Shown: positions 17,798 to 26,731 of the stretch, in pieces
How the letters are laid out: each line of letters begins with the position of its first letter
Position numbering within the stretch: position 1 is the stretch's first letter
Origin: Sphingobacterium sp. UBA5670
GTDB taxonomy: Bacteria; Bacteroidota; Bacteroidia; Sphingobacteriales; Sphingobacteriaceae
Direction of reading: 5' to 3'
NCBI RefSeq assembly: GCF_002420705.1
Contig: NZ_DIIM01000016.1
Span: 158,527 to 222,526 of the forward strand
DNA: 64,000 bases
The notes under the pieces: generated by a model
Databases searched by the model: none
Told to the model about the DNA's origin: nothing
The model's input: only the letters and a program-made list of their open reading frames with translations
Made by a program: the position numbers and the translations under genes

Positions 17798-19120
17798 ATG
17801 GAGAATAAAAAAGTAGCTTTTTATACACTTGGATGTAAACTGAATTATTCGGAGACATCATCCATTGGTCGTTTATTTAAAGATGCGGGCTATGATACTA
17901 CTGCGTTCAATAGCCGTGCAGACGTTTATGTAATCAATACATGTTCGGTAACGGATAATGCAGACAAGAAGTGTAGAAAAGTAGTGAAGGAAGCTTTAAA
18001 GCACTCTCCCAATGCTTATATTACGATTGTTGGCTGTTATGCGCAGCTAAAACCAAAAGAAATTGCAGAGATTCCCGGAGTGGATATGGTCTTAGGTGCA
18101 GCTGAAAAGTTTAATATTATTGAGCATATCAATGATTTGACGAAACAGGAAAAAACGATTGTTTATAATGGTCCAATCGATGAGACCAATCAATTTGTCT
18201 CGGCCTATTCGATTGGTGACCGTACCCGTACCTTCCTAAAAGTACAGGACGGATGTGATTATTCATGTACATTTTGTACGATTCCTTTGGCACGTGGTGG
18301 AAGCCGCTCGGGTAAGATCGAAGATATTGTGCGTCAAGCGGAAGAAATTGCAGCATCAGGCGTCAAAGAAATTGTTTTGACAGGCGTAAACATTGGCGAT
18401 TTTGGTATTCGGGATGGCAAGCGTGAAGACCGATTCTTGGATTTGGTACGGGCATTGGATGAAGTCGAAGGAATTGATAGAATTCGTATCTCCTCGATAG
18501 AACCTAATCTTCTTTCCAATGATATTATAGAGTTTGTGGCACAATCAAAACGTTTTGTTCCGCATTTCCATATGCCATTGCAGTCTGGAAGCAATAAAAT
18601 TCTAAGTTTAATGCGCAGAAGGTACAAAAGAGAGCTTTACACCGAGCGCGTTGCATTTATCAAATCTTTAATGCCTAATTGCTGTATTGGTGTTGACGTT
18701 ATTGTAGGGTTTCCGGGAGAGACTCGTGAGGACTTTATCGATACCTATAATTTCTTGAATGATATGGATATTTCTTACCTGCATGTCTTTACCTATTCAG
18801 AAAGAGAGAATACCATTGCTGCTCAAATGGAAGGTGCTGTACCGGGAGCGCAACGTAGTGACCGTAGCAAAATGTTGCATATCCTTTCGGAGAAGAAGCG
18901 CCGTGCTTTTTATGAGTCACAGCTTGGTGAGACTGGTGACGTTTTGTTTGAGGCTGACGAGAAAGACGGTTATATGCATGGTTTTTCTAAAAACTATGTC
19001 AAAGTACGGACCTTATACGATCCATTATTGGTGAATGAGGTGGTACCGGTAAAATTTATGGAAGTAACGGACTCTTGTGAAGTGGAGGTGGAAGAAATTC
19101 CAGAGACATTGGCACATTAG
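17798..19120 (+). CDS. mtaB: tRNA t6A37 methylthiotransferase MtaB
   Basis: A radical SAM methylthiotransferase that turns t6A37 into ms2t6A37 in tRNA. The N-terminal UPF0004 domain supplies three cluster cysteines (13, 49 and 80). The radical SAM motif DGCDYSCTFCTIP has cysteines 153, 157 and 160, and a TRAM-like C-terminal segment (GDVLFEADEKDGYMHGFSKNYV) binds RNA. The pattern KxxFYTLGCKLNYSETS is characteristic of the MtaB/YqeV subgroup rather than MiaB or RimO. I chose the ATG at 17798; a TTG at 17786 would fall inside the -7 box. Confidence 0.93.
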   Translation: MENKKVAFYTLGCKLNYSETSSIGRLFKDAGYDTTAFNSRADVYVINTCSVTDNADKKCRKVVKEALKHSPNAYITIVGCYAQLKPKEIAEIPGVDMVLGAAEKFNIIEHINDLTKQEKTIVYNGPIDETNQFVSAYSIGDRTRTFLKVQDGCDYSCTFCTIPLARGGSRSGKIEDIVRQAEEIAASGVKEIVLTGVNIGDFGIRDGKREDRFLDLVRALDEVEGIDRIRISSIEPNLLSNDIIEFVAQSKRFVPHFHMPLQSGSNKILSLMRRRYKRELYTERVAFIKSLMPNCCIGVDVIVGFPGETREDFIDTYNFLNDMDISYLHVFTYSERENTIAAQMEGAVPGAQRSDRSKMLHILSEKKRRAFYESQLGETGDVLFEADEKDGYMHGFSKNYVKVRTLYDPLLVNEVVPVKFMEVTDSCEVEVEEIPETLAH

Positions 19121-19142
19121 TCCACTAAAGATTTATAACATA

Positions 19143-19180
19143 AAAAAAGGCAATCTTCTCTAATAGGATTGCCTTTTTTC
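19143..19180. terminator. Bidirectional terminator between mtaB and the DMT gene
   Basis: A stem AAAAAAGGCAATC with GATTGCCTTTTTT around an 11-base loop, between convergent genes. Confidence 0.9.
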
Positions 19181-19271
19181 GTTAAAGGGAATTCCATAAT
19201 TCCACCATTGATTGCAGTGTATCTCTGCTCAGGTTGACGGCCGAAATCTGACCGGAAGTTGCTCGGTCCTC

Positions 19272-20168
19272 CTAATGCGTACTGCTCTTTGCAGCGTTCA
19301 ACCAGATAACTGTACCCAAGATCAAAAGTACCCCGAGCCATTGTATCGTGGATACATTTTCATGAAGTATAAAAAATGACATACAGGTTGCTACTGGTAG
19401 CTCCGCCGAACTCAATATTCCGCCTAAGGAGAAGCCCGTTTTAGGTAAGCCATAGGCAAACAATAAAGGCGGGATGACGGTGCCAAATAGCGAAAGGATC
19501 AAGCCGAAATAGAGGAAGTTATCATCAAATTGACCATTCCATAAATAAGCAGGCGGAAATAAGGTAAAGACCATGATACAGGCCCCCGTTACCATAATAG
19601 CGCTTTTTTGAATGGGGTGATAGTCATTGCCGACACGGCCATTCACGATCATGAAGACCGAATAGGCGGTCGCCGCTAAAAGACCAAATAAGACACCTGT
19701 TAAGTTGAGGTGTTGTAAGCCTTTTTCAATAAGCCCAGTCGCTAATAATGTTGCAATGAGTACAATGCCGATGCCAATCAGGTTGTTTTTTGAAGGCTTT
19801 GCCTTGAAAAAGATAAATTCAATCAGCACACCGATCCAGATATACTGCATCAACAGTACAATGGCCAACGAAGCCGGAACAAGTTGTACACATTTGTAAT
19901 AGAGGATACTCACCAAACCAGTCGAAGTACCACTGATTAATATCTTGATCCATGAAGATTTCTTGCTTGAAGAGTGAAACGACTTTGCCGAAAAAAGTTT
20001 GATGACAATATAGATAAGCCAAAGGATAAGCATGCCAAACAATACCTGAATTCCCGTTACCTCTCCTAAAGTCAACCCTTTGCCATAGGCTTTTTTAACA
20101 AACGTTGATAGTATCCCAAAACTACTCGCACCTAAAAAGACAGCTAATGCACCTTTTAATTTTTCCAT
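19272..20168 (-). CDS. EamA-family (DMT) membrane transporter
   Basis: Ten predicted helices arranged as two EamA repeats (about residues 5-140 and 150-290), each ending in the usual Leu/Ile/Gly-rich helices, e.g. STIQWLGVLLILGTVIWLNA. Such proteins mostly export small metabolites such as amino acids; the substrate cannot be told from sequence. I use the ATG at 20168 (MEKLKGALAVFLGASSFG), because the in-frame TTG two codons upstream is less likely. A -7 box, TAACTTTG, lies about 20 bases upstream. Confidence 0.88.
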   Translation of the reverse strand: MEKLKGALAVFLGASSFGILSTFVKKAYGKGLTLGEVTGIQVLFGMLILWLIYIVIKLFSAKSFHSSSKKSSWIKILISGTSTGLVSILYYKCVQLVPASLAIVLLMQYIWIGVLIEFIFFKAKPSKNNLIGIGIVLIATLLATGLIEKGLQHLNLTGVLFGLLAATAYSVFMIVNGRVGNDYHPIQKSAIMVTGACIMVFTLFPPAYLWNGQFDDNFLYFGLILSLFGTVIPPLLFAYGLPKTGFSLGGILSSAELPVATCMSFFILHENVSTIQWLGVLLILGTVIWLNAAKSSTH

Positions 20169-20187
20169 TCTCAAATAAATTAGGCGT

Positions 20188-20195
20188 CAAAGTTA
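20188..20195 (-). promoter_or_regulatory. -7 box of the DMT transporter promoter
   Basis: TAACTTTG on the minus strand; no convincing -33 partner. Confidence 0.45.
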
Positions 20196-20405
20196 CGATT
20201 TCTGAACAATTCTTTTTCTTATCTGACGTTCTTATCAAGAAAAGCAATTCTTGTGTGGCAAGCTTAATCGCAGGTGTAAAATGAGCCTGAGAGCTAAAAG
20301 TTCTCATTGTCGGGAGGTTTAGTGTTACCCCGTAGAATGTTGCTAGAGGCGGTTTCTTACCTAAGGTCATCGGAGTAAATTGTTTTTTAGCAGCAGGCAA
20401 ATTTA

Positions 20406-20462
20406 TTGCATATCAACAGCAATTTAATTAAGTTTGTTATGCAAGTAAGTTTGTTAAGCAAG
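20406..20462 (+). promoter_or_regulatory. Promoter with tandemly duplicated -7 element
   Basis: TTG (20406-20408), a 20-base spacer and TAAGTTTG (20429-20436) form a consensus promoter. The 17 bases starting at this box are repeated at once (20446-20462) with one mismatch, giving a second TAAGTTTG at 20446-20453. Confidence 0.7.
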
Positions 20463-20479
20463 AACGTAAATCGAACAGC

Positions 20480-21052
20480 ATGGGTGTCAGATCTTATTTT
20501 ATCTTCTTTTTAGGTGCAGTTCTATTTTTGAGCAGTTGTTCAACGAAGAAAAAGGTACTCAGCTCCAAGGCACATTCCTCCAATGGTTCTGTTTTGACCG
20601 ACGCGAGTTCAGCGCGCGGAAAAACCTTTTCCGGATCACGGCTTGACAATTATGCCGATTTACTCAATGTGAGTACCAAAAAACTAAATCCGCACCTTTA
20701 TTCATTTATCGACGATTGGATGGGAATACCGCATCGTATGGGGGGACAGACCAAATCGGGAGTCGATTGTTCGGGATTTGTTAATTTGCTCTATATCGAA
20801 GTATACAAAGGGAATTTGCCGCGGACTTCACGTGACATGGAAGGGATAGTAAAAAGAAAAAAGGTCGATAAACTGGAAGAGGGAGATCTCGTTTTCTTTT
20901 CTTTCGGTCGAAATGGGATAGATCATGTGGGGGTATATCTTCATAATAATAAGTTTGTTCATGTTTCAACTCGCAAAGGCGTTATTATCTCTGATCTTTC
21001 CGATAGCTGGTATGCTAAGACCTTCGTCGACGCAGGCTCTCCAAATATCTAA
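20480..21052 (+). CDS. NlpC/P60-family lipoprotein (cell-wall peptidase)
   Basis: A lipoprotein signal peptide ends in LSSC with Cys20 as the lipidated residue. The C40 peptidase domain starts near residue 72. The catalytic triad can be read as Cys97 (SGVDCSGF), His149 (GIDHVGVYL) and His161 (KFVHVST). Enzymes of this type cut peptide stems of peptidoglycan between gamma-D-Glu and diamino acid. Length 190 matches the E. coli Spr/MepS class. The following gene has its own -7 box, so co-transcription is not required. Confidence 0.92.
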   Translation: MGVRSYFIFFLGAVLFLSSCSTKKKVLSSKAHSSNGSVLTDASSARGKTFSGSRLDNYADLLNVSTKKLNPHLYSFIDDWMGIPHRMGGQTKSGVDCSGFVNLLYIEVYKGNLPRTSRDMEGIVKRKKVDKLEEGDLVFFSFGRNGIDHVGVYLHNNKFVHVSTRKGVIISDLSDSWYAKTFVDAGSPNI

Positions 21053-21119
21053 ATACGTGAATTTCATGTAGGTTTTATGTCATATCTTGATATAAACTTT
21101 TATACCCTATATAAATCCT

Positions 21120-21127
21120 TATTTTTG
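21120..21127 (+). promoter_or_regulatory. -7 box upstream of the 21144 gene
   Basis: TATTTTTG, with TTT 19 bases upstream; leader about 10 bases. Confidence 0.45.
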
Positions 21128-21143
21128 TCAAAATTTTATAGAA

Positions 21144-21647
21144 ATGACAATAAAGAGTAAGAAGATTTTTTTGGGCCTTTGTATTATTGTGCCGTTTTTG
21201 ATGTATTGTGTTTATTACTATAGTAATATGATCAAAAATGCCCCTTTTCGTTTTGCTGATTTTGAATCCATAGAATTCAAATACGGTGAGCCGAACCACA
21301 TGGTCAACGAATATAATTCTAAAACGCGTATCTATAAATATTTAGACAAAAAAGATTCTTTAATTACCGATACTGTAAAATTTACCAAAGACGATCTATT
21401 GTACCTTCATCGCAAAGCAATGGAGCTAGGCTTTTGGAACTTGGATACAGATATGACAGGCCCCGAATGGCAGCAGGATTCGACAAATTCTAAAGTTCCA
21501 CGTTTTTATCTAGAGTTCAACTATAAAGATAAATCTAAACATGTAACTGTAGATGCCGATTTCGCAGGTAATCCTCGTATGCATGACGCCGCAAAATCAA
21601 TGATTGATGAAATTAACCGCATGCTAGCAACTGCACAAGCACGATAA
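21144..21647 (+). CDS. Membrane-anchored protein of unknown function
   Basis: I do not recognise a family. One hydrophobic segment near the N-terminus (about residues 8-26, after KSKK) suggests a single membrane anchor with the rest outside the cytoplasm. The remaining 140 residues are mixed alpha/beta with no low complexity, including LHRKAMELGFWNLDTDM and FYLEFNYKDKSKHVTVDADF. There are no cysteines in the soluble part. It lies between the NlpC/P60 gene and a strong terminator. Confidence 0.7.
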   Translation: MTIKSKKIFLGLCIIVPFLMYCVYYYSNMIKNAPFRFADFESIEFKYGEPNHMVNEYNSKTRIYKYLDKKDSLITDTVKFTKDDLLYLHRKAMELGFWNLDTDMTGPEWQQDSTNSKVPRFYLEFNYKDKSKHVTVDADFAGNPRMHDAAKSMIDEINRMLATAQAR

Positions 21648-21672
21648 TTAAAAAATAAACCTAACGGTAAAG

Positions 21673-21703
21673 GAGAAACCAAGCAATTGGTTTCTCTTTT
21701 TTT
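21673..21703 (+). terminator. Terminator after the 21144 gene
   Basis: A ten-pair stem GAGAAACCAA/TTGGTTTCTC with a four-base loop, followed by seven T. Confidence 0.9.
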
Positions 21704-21807
21704 ATATCTACTCTTTTTCCTCGAAGCATTTATTCAAGACTGCAGGGGAAGAACAAAGATCATTTTACTAATACCTTCCGCTATAATAGGTACTTTATAG
21801 GCAGCTA

Positions 21808-21829
21808 ATAGGGACCTGATAGGGACCTC
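21808..21829 (+). repeat. Two 11-base direct repeats (possible operator)
   Basis: ATAGGGACCTG is followed directly by ATAGGGACCTC. The one-turn spacing suits a tandem response-regulator site; it lies about 175 bases before the metallophosphoesterase start. Confidence 0.4.
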
Positions 21830-22004
21830 ATTCGGATGAAAGCGTATAAAATACGAATAATATCCCTATTATTTTAGTATTAAATGTGTGTTAATTAGTA
21901 AGTTGGTTTGGTGATATACCCTTTATTTCTTGATGAATTCTTGATATTCTCTTTATACTCGTTTAACCTGAATCGAATATTTTAGCGCCAAAACAAAATT
22001 TCAT

Positions 22005-23564
22005 ATGAAAGCATTTTTGGCATTAGCAATTTCCTTGGCATGTGTAAACGTCGTGCAGGCGCAAGATTTTGCAAAAGGAAAAGTTTATCTGGACGTAAAC
22101 AAAAACGGAAAATTAGATAAAAATGAAAAAGGTATTGCGTCTGTTTCTGTTAGTAACGGACGTGAGGTGACAAGCACAGATAAGGATGGTAATTATCAAT
22201 TGCCCATTGGGAATGACAATATCATTTTCGTCGTTAAACCGGCAGGTTATGCCTTGCCTTTGGATGAAAACAATCATCCAAAATTCTATTATATCCATAA
22301 ATTGAACGGCAGTCCAGTTTCAAAATACCCTGCCGTCGCTGCCACAGGGAAGATTCCCGCTGCGGTAAATTTTGCTTTGTATCAGCAAGAAGAGGATCCA
22401 AACTTTTCAGCCTTTGTTTTCGGTGATCCACAGGCTTACACGGAGGAAGAACTCACCTATTTCAAAAACGGGGTGATCAATGAAATTTCGGATAAGACAG
22501 TTGCAAAATTTGGCATCAGCTTAGGCGACTTGGTGGGCGACGATCTTTCACTTCAGCCAAAATATAAGTCAGTGATTTCTACCATGGGCTTACCATGGTA
22601 TAACGTCATGGGAAACCACGATATGAATTATGATGCAAAAGTGGATAGTCTTTCCGATGAATCGTTCGAGAAGACATTTGGCCCCAATAATTATGCCTTC
22701 AATTATGGAAATACCCATTTTATCATTCTTGATAATATCATTTATCCCAATCCGCGGACAGGAAAAGGTTATTTAGGCGGGTTCCGTAAAGATCAGCTTG
22801 ATTTTGTGGAAAATGACTTAAAAAACGTTGCTAAAGATAAATTGATTGTGTTGGCATTCCATATTCCTTTATATCATCAAAACTCGGATGTCTTTCGTAA
22901 CGAAGATAGACAACGTCTTTTCGATATTTTGGCTCCATTTAACCATACCTTGTCTTTATCCGCGCATACCCACTTTCAGCGCCAGTATTTTTATGGACAA
23001 AAGGACGGATGGAAACAGGAAAAGCCACATCATGAATACAATGTAGGAACGACATCGGGAGATTGGTATTCGGGAGAGCTGAATGATAAAGGTATTCCCG
23101 TTTCTACGATGCGCGACGGTACTCCAAAAGGATACGCCATTTTAAAGATAGCAGGTAACCAATACAGTTTTGATTATAAAGTCGTAGGAAAGCCTGCTAC
23201 TTATCAGATAGATCTGTATGGTGCTTCAGTTGTGCCAGAAAAGTACACAAAGAGATATCCAATCTACGCTAATTTTTTTATTGGAAAGGAAGGTGATAAG
23301 GTAACTTATAGAATCAATCAGGGCGAATGGAAAGAAATGGACTTTGTCAATGAAAACGATCCAGCATTTCTAAATTCTTTGGCGAAGTACGATACAGCAA
23401 CCGAATTAAAGAATACCCGTAGACCTTCAAACCCTGAAAAATCCAGTCACTTGTGGACGGCTAATTTGCCAAAACTCAAAGCTGGTAAATATCAGGTTGA
23501 GGTTCAGGCGGTTGATCTTTTCAATAGAGTGCACCTAGCAACGAAGACTATTGAGGTGAGATAA
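22005..23564 (+). CDS. Secreted calcineurin-like metallophosphoesterase
   Basis: A signal peptide (1-20, ending VQAQ) is followed by a beta-sandwich MetallophosN-type domain (about 25-85, with DVNKNGKLDKNEKG). The catalytic domain has metal ligands in FGDPQAY, SLGDLVGDD, MGNHDMNYD, FHIPLYHQ and SAHTHFQ. A C-terminal MetallophosC-like domain (about 385-519) ends it. The first motif is DPQ rather than the common DxH, as seen in this Bacteroidota subfamily. It probably cleaves phosphoesters in the periplasm or outside; the substrate is unknown. Followed by a strong terminator. Confidence 0.9.
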   Translation: MKAFLALAISLACVNVVQAQDFAKGKVYLDVNKNGKLDKNEKGIASVSVSNGREVTSTDKDGNYQLPIGNDNIIFVVKPAGYALPLDENNHPKFYYIHKLNGSPVSKYPAVAATGKIPAAVNFALYQQEEDPNFSAFVFGDPQAYTEEELTYFKNGVINEISDKTVAKFGISLGDLVGDDLSLQPKYKSVISTMGLPWYNVMGNHDMNYDAKVDSLSDESFEKTFGPNNYAFNYGNTHFIILDNIIYPNPRTGKGYLGGFRKDQLDFVENDLKNVAKDKLIVLAFHIPLYHQNSDVFRNEDRQRLFDILAPFNHTLSLSAHTHFQRQYFYGQKDGWKQEKPHHEYNVGTTSGDWYSGELNDKGIPVSTMRDGTPKGYAILKIAGNQYSFDYKVVGKPATYQIDLYGASVVPEKYTKRYPIYANFFIGKEGDKVTYRINQGEWKEMDFVNENDPAFLNSLAKYDTATELKNTRRPSNPEKSSHLWTANLPKLKAGKYQVEVQAVDLFNRVHLATKTIEVR

Positions 23565-23938
23565 ATAACCATTTGTAGAGTTGTTTTAAGTTTAAAGATA
23601 GCTTAAGATGCACTTAACATAACCATCCTATATTTGTGTAGAGTAATTTTTGATTCATAAAGAGTTAGGGTTAATGTGTAGATCTGTTGTGAAACACGTC
23701 TGAAAATTTAGTTTGTTTTTAAAGTGAAGGTAATCTCCCCAGATTACCTTTCACTGTTTTTAGCCCTATTCTGTTCATGAAATAATCCAATTTAAATGCT
23801 TTCCAAAGGGAACTTTTCTTTTTTTATCCAATTTGTGTCTACAGGGATTTGTCAGACAACCAAGTTAGTGTATCAACCTTAGCTCGGTAGTGGTATTATT
23901 TTCTGAAAGTGTCTGGTGCTATTGGTCAGAAAGAACCT
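23565..23938. other. Intergenic region after the metallophosphoesterase
   Basis: Holds the terminator at 23721-23760 and, at its right end, the 3' flank of the mechanosensitive channel gene that is duplicated at 9173-9280. No gene is seen. Confidence 0.5.
23721..23760 (+). terminator. Terminator of the metallophosphoesterase gene
   Basis: A stem of about 15 pairs (AAGTGAAGGTAATCT with AGATTACCTTTCACT, one bulge) and a CCCC loop, then a T-rich tail. Confidence 0.85.
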
Positions 23939-24005
23939 TTAGTTTGCTTTTATTGCCGTTGGTGTCTGCGAAGTCATGACGGTTTGTTGCCGGATAACCT
24001 GTCGG
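23896..24005 (-). repeat. Segment duplicated at 9173-9280
   Basis: Covers the last codons and 3' flank of the mechanosensitive channel gene. It aligns with the intergenic remnant 14.7 kb away, in the same orientation. Confidence 0.65.
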
Positions 24006-25276
24006 AAATCATCTGATGCCGGATTTTCAAAGATCTCCAGATCGAAGTATTTTGTGGCGGCAAATAGGTGGTCGAATACGTCTGAAACGATTCCTTCATA
24101 ATATTCCCAGCGGATATCGTTTACAAAGAAATAGAGTTCAATTGGAACACCATGTTCGGTAGAGGCAAGCTGACGCACCATCAAGGGCATGGTCTTGTGA
24201 ATATGGAGATTCTGCCGTAGATAGGTGAGGGTATAAGCTCTGAATAGCCCTAGATTAGTCATTTTGCGTCCGTTTATGGGACTCGAATGATCAATCTGCC
24301 GCTCCGTATTGAATTCGTCAATTGTTTTGGTACGCTCTTCGATATATGGCCTGAGGATCTGTATATTTTTGAGCCTTTCAATTTCTTCATTTTCCAAAAA
24401 ACGAATGGTTGAAATTTTGATATTTATTGCCCGCTTTAAACGCCTCCCGCCCGATTGTTGCATGCCCCTGTAATTTTTGAAAGAATCTGAAAGCAAGGTA
24501 TGTGTCGGTATTGTGGTGATGGTCTTATCAAAGTTCTGTACTTTCACATTATTGAGGTTAATCTTTTTGACCGTTCCATCAGCACCATATTTGGGCATTT
24601 CTATCCAGTCTCCCACACGGATGGAATCATTGGCCGAAACCTGTATACTGGCAACAAATCCCAATATAGTATCTTTGAATACCAACATGAGGATTGCGGA
24701 TGCGGCGCCCAAGGATAATAAGAAGGACCAGGGAGATTTCCCTGTCAGTATAGAGAAACAGATCGTTCCTCCGATAAATAATAGGATAATCTGACAGACC
24801 TGTAAATAACTCTCCAGGGGTTTGTCTGCAAAAGATTTTTTCATACGCAGCATATCCCTTAAACTTTTCAGAAGCGAGTGGATAATCAGTAAACTGACGA
24901 CAGTGGTGGCTATGTCAAGTATTTTATTGCTGTTTTCTTTCCAGGTTGGAAACCCCATAAAGATAATGGGCATGATATATTGTGCCACTAAGATCGGGAC
25001 AAAATGAGCAATAAGTTTCAGTGTTTTATTGGGGATCAACAGATCATCAAAACGATTTGTGCTACGTCTGATCGCTTTGATCGTTAACAGTAATAATGTT
25101 CTTTTGGTGAAATAGTCAATAATGATCAAAAACAAGACAACCAGTAAGAGCAAAACAATGGAGTTAACAAAATGACTGCCCTGATTATCAAGGCCAAGTT
25201 GTTTAATCCATTGAAATGTCCAGTTATAGATGTGGGATTGGGAATCTTTGAATAATTCCGTTGCTGTACTTTGCAT
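23939..25276 (-). CDS. Mechanosensitive ion channel (MscS/YbdG-like)
   Basis: Five or so N-terminal helices lead to the conserved MscS pore helix (residues about 185-215, SFLLSLGAASAILMLVFKDTILG). The beta domain follows, with SIRVGDWIEMPKYGADGTVKKINLNNVKVQNFDKTITTIPTHTLLSD. The long C-terminal part (PLMVRQLASTEHGVPIELYFF) is typical of the E. coli YbdG miniconductance group. Such channels release solutes on hypo-osmotic shock. I chose the ATG at 25276, 4 bases after a -7 box. The 3' end has a degraded partner at 9173-9280. Confidence 0.9.
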   Translation of the reverse strand: MQSTATELFKDSQSHIYNWTFQWIKQLGLDNQGSHFVNSIVLLLLVVLFLIIIDYFTKRTLLLLTIKAIRRSTNRFDDLLIPNKTLKLIAHFVPILVAQYIMPIIFMGFPTWKENSNKILDIATTVVSLLIIHSLLKSLRDMLRMKKSFADKPLESYLQVCQIILLFIGGTICFSILTGKSPWSFLLSLGAASAILMLVFKDTILGFVASIQVSANDSIRVGDWIEMPKYGADGTVKKINLNNVKVQNFDKTITTIPTHTLLSDSFKNYRGMQQSGGRRLKRAINIKISTIRFLENEEIERLKNIQILRPYIEERTKTIDEFNTERQIDHSSPINGRKMTNLGLFRAYTLTYLRQNLHIHKTMPLMVRQLASTEHGVPIELYFFVNDIRWEYYEGIVSDVFDHLFAATKYFDLEIFENPASDDFRQVIRQQTVMTSQTPTAIKAN

Positions 25277-25280
25277 GCTA

Positions 25281-25288
25281 CAAATATA
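25281..25288 (-). promoter_or_regulatory. -7 box abutting the mechanosensitive channel start
   Basis: TATATTTG, then TAGC, then ATG. With the usual start point 5-7 bases downstream, the mRNA would be leaderless. Confidence 0.55.
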
Positions 25289-25289
25289 C

Positions 25290-25316
25290 AAAAAGCCGCA
25301 ATTAGCGGCTTTTTGT
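25290..25316 (-). terminator. Terminator of the nucleoside permease gene
   Basis: A stem AAAAAGCCGC/GCGGCTTTTT around AATTA, starting right at the permease stop codon and ending at the next gene's -7 box. Confidence 0.85.
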
Positions 25317-26686
25317 TATTTTGAATTTAGCGGTTCACGCTCATGTTTATGTCTAAAGAATACTGCAAATAAGATCGCGATAACTAACGTATAGATTGCA
25401 AATGCAAGCCAGATATCATGCCAGTCTTTCAGCATGAGGTTGCCGCTTAACATGCCGTCAGGTAAGATTGAAATACTCTTTTCCTGTAGAAAATTAAGGA
25501 AATGGGTGTTATCAATTGTCGTGTCCAGGTATTGCGCAAGATCTTTGCTATTTTGAAAGCTTTTGGTAAAGTAGTGGTCAATGATCCAACCTGATGCAAA
25601 ACTGCCTACAACGGCGCCAAAACCATTTGTCATCATCATAAATAAGCCTTGTGCCGAGCTGCGTATACTTGAAGTAGTCGAAGTTTCGACAAACAAGGAT
25701 CCTGAAATATTAAAGAAATCAAATGCCATACCATAGACGATGCAGGATAATACAATCATCCAAAGTCCACCGGCAGGATCACCAAATGAGAATAAACCAA
25801 AGCGCAATACCCAGGCAAACATGGAAATAAGCATGACTTTCTTTATACCAAATCTCTTCAAGAAAAATGGAATAGCAAGAATAAATAAGGTTTCTGATAT
25901 CTGCGAAATGGACATAATGATCGTCGAGTATTTCACAACGAAAGATTCAGCAAATTTAGGATAGAATTTAAACTCGTCCAAAAATACGTCTCCGTAGGCA
26001 TTGGTTAATTGGAGGGCGGCACCTAGAAACATGGAAAAAATAAAGAATAAAGCCATTTTATAATTTCCAAAAAGCTTAAACGCTTCCAAGCCCAGTAATT
26101 GCGTCCAGGAAGCATTTTCCTGCTGTAATTTCTTTGGCGGACATTTTGGTAAGGTAAACGCATACAGGCTTAAAGCCAATGCTGCGGTTCCTGCAATATA
26201 AAATTGATAAGCTGTTGCCTTGTTGCCGGTTAAATTGGTGATCCACATGGCGACGATAAAGCCTATCGTTCCGAAAACCCGGATAGGGGGAAATGCCTTT
26301 ACAAGATCGTAGTTATTTTCATTCAACGCAGTATACGCAATGGAGTTGGACAGGGCCAAAGTCGGCATATAAAAACACATCGCCGCGAGCATCGCATAAA
26401 AAAAGGTGTTTGGATCATTTACCTGCGGTAAATAGAATAAAACACCAGCATAACATAAGTGAAGTATAAAGTACAATCTTTCGGCATTTATCCAACGATC
26501 GGCGATAATCCCCATTAAGGTAGGCATAAATAAGGAAGCGATTCCCATGGTCGCAAAAATGGCCCCGAATTGCGTGCCATCCCATTGTTTTGTGCCAAAC
26601 CAATAGTTTGCTATTGTAATCAACCATGCTCCCCAGACAAAAAACTGGAAGAAGCTCATAATGGTCAACCTTAATTTAATAGACAT
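25316..26686 (-). CDS. Nucleoside:H+ symporter-family MFS permease
   Basis: Twelve predicted helices over 456 residues. The opening MSFFQFFVWGAWLITIANYW and the motif ASLFMPTLMGIIADRWI resemble the NupG/XapB nucleoside symporters. Residues near 340-365 (SSIRSSAQGLFMMMTNGFGAVVGSFASGWIID) fit as well. It probably imports purine or pyrimidine nucleosides through the inner membrane; the exact substrate is open. The bifunctional nuclease gene lies 45-75 bases upstream on the same strand, so both may share a transcript. Confidence 0.85.
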   Translation of the reverse strand: MSIKLRLTIMSFFQFFVWGAWLITIANYWFGTKQWDGTQFGAIFATMGIASLFMPTLMGIIADRWINAERLYFILHLCYAGVLFYLPQVNDPNTFFYAMLAAMCFYMPTLALSNSIAYTALNENNYDLVKAFPPIRVFGTIGFIVAMWITNLTGNKATAYQFYIAGTAALALSLYAFTLPKCPPKKLQQENASWTQLLGLEAFKLFGNYKMALFFIFSMFLGAALQLTNAYGDVFLDEFKFYPKFAESFVVKYSTIIMSISQISETLFILAIPFFLKRFGIKKVMLISMFAWVLRFGLFSFGDPAGGLWMIVLSCIVYGMAFDFFNISGSLFVETSTTSSIRSSAQGLFMMMTNGFGAVVGSFASGWIIDHYFTKSFQNSKDLAQYLDTTIDNTHFLNFLQEKSISILPDGMLSGNLMLKDWHDIWLAFAIYTLVIAILFAVFFRHKHEREPLNSK

Positions 26687-26731
26687 AAATTGATGTTATT
26701 TAAAATTTTTATTTCGCTTTATTGAAAGGAG

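Larger units (their letters stand above)
20169..20479. other. Divergent intergenic region
   Basis: Holds a -7 box for the DMT gene and the duplicated promoter of the NlpC/P60 gene. An open frame of 92 codons on the minus strand shows no protein-like composition; I see no gene here. Confidence 0.6.
21648..22004. other. Intergenic region before the metallophosphoesterase
   Basis: Contains the terminator at 21673-21703 and an 11-base tandem repeat at 21808-21829. No open frame of note and no clear TAnnTTTG box. Confidence 0.5.

Noticed and set aside
20122..20400. Minus-strand frame of 92 codons upstream of the DMT gene
   Set aside because: It overlaps the DMT 5' end and promoter, has no protein-like pattern and no plausible start signal.
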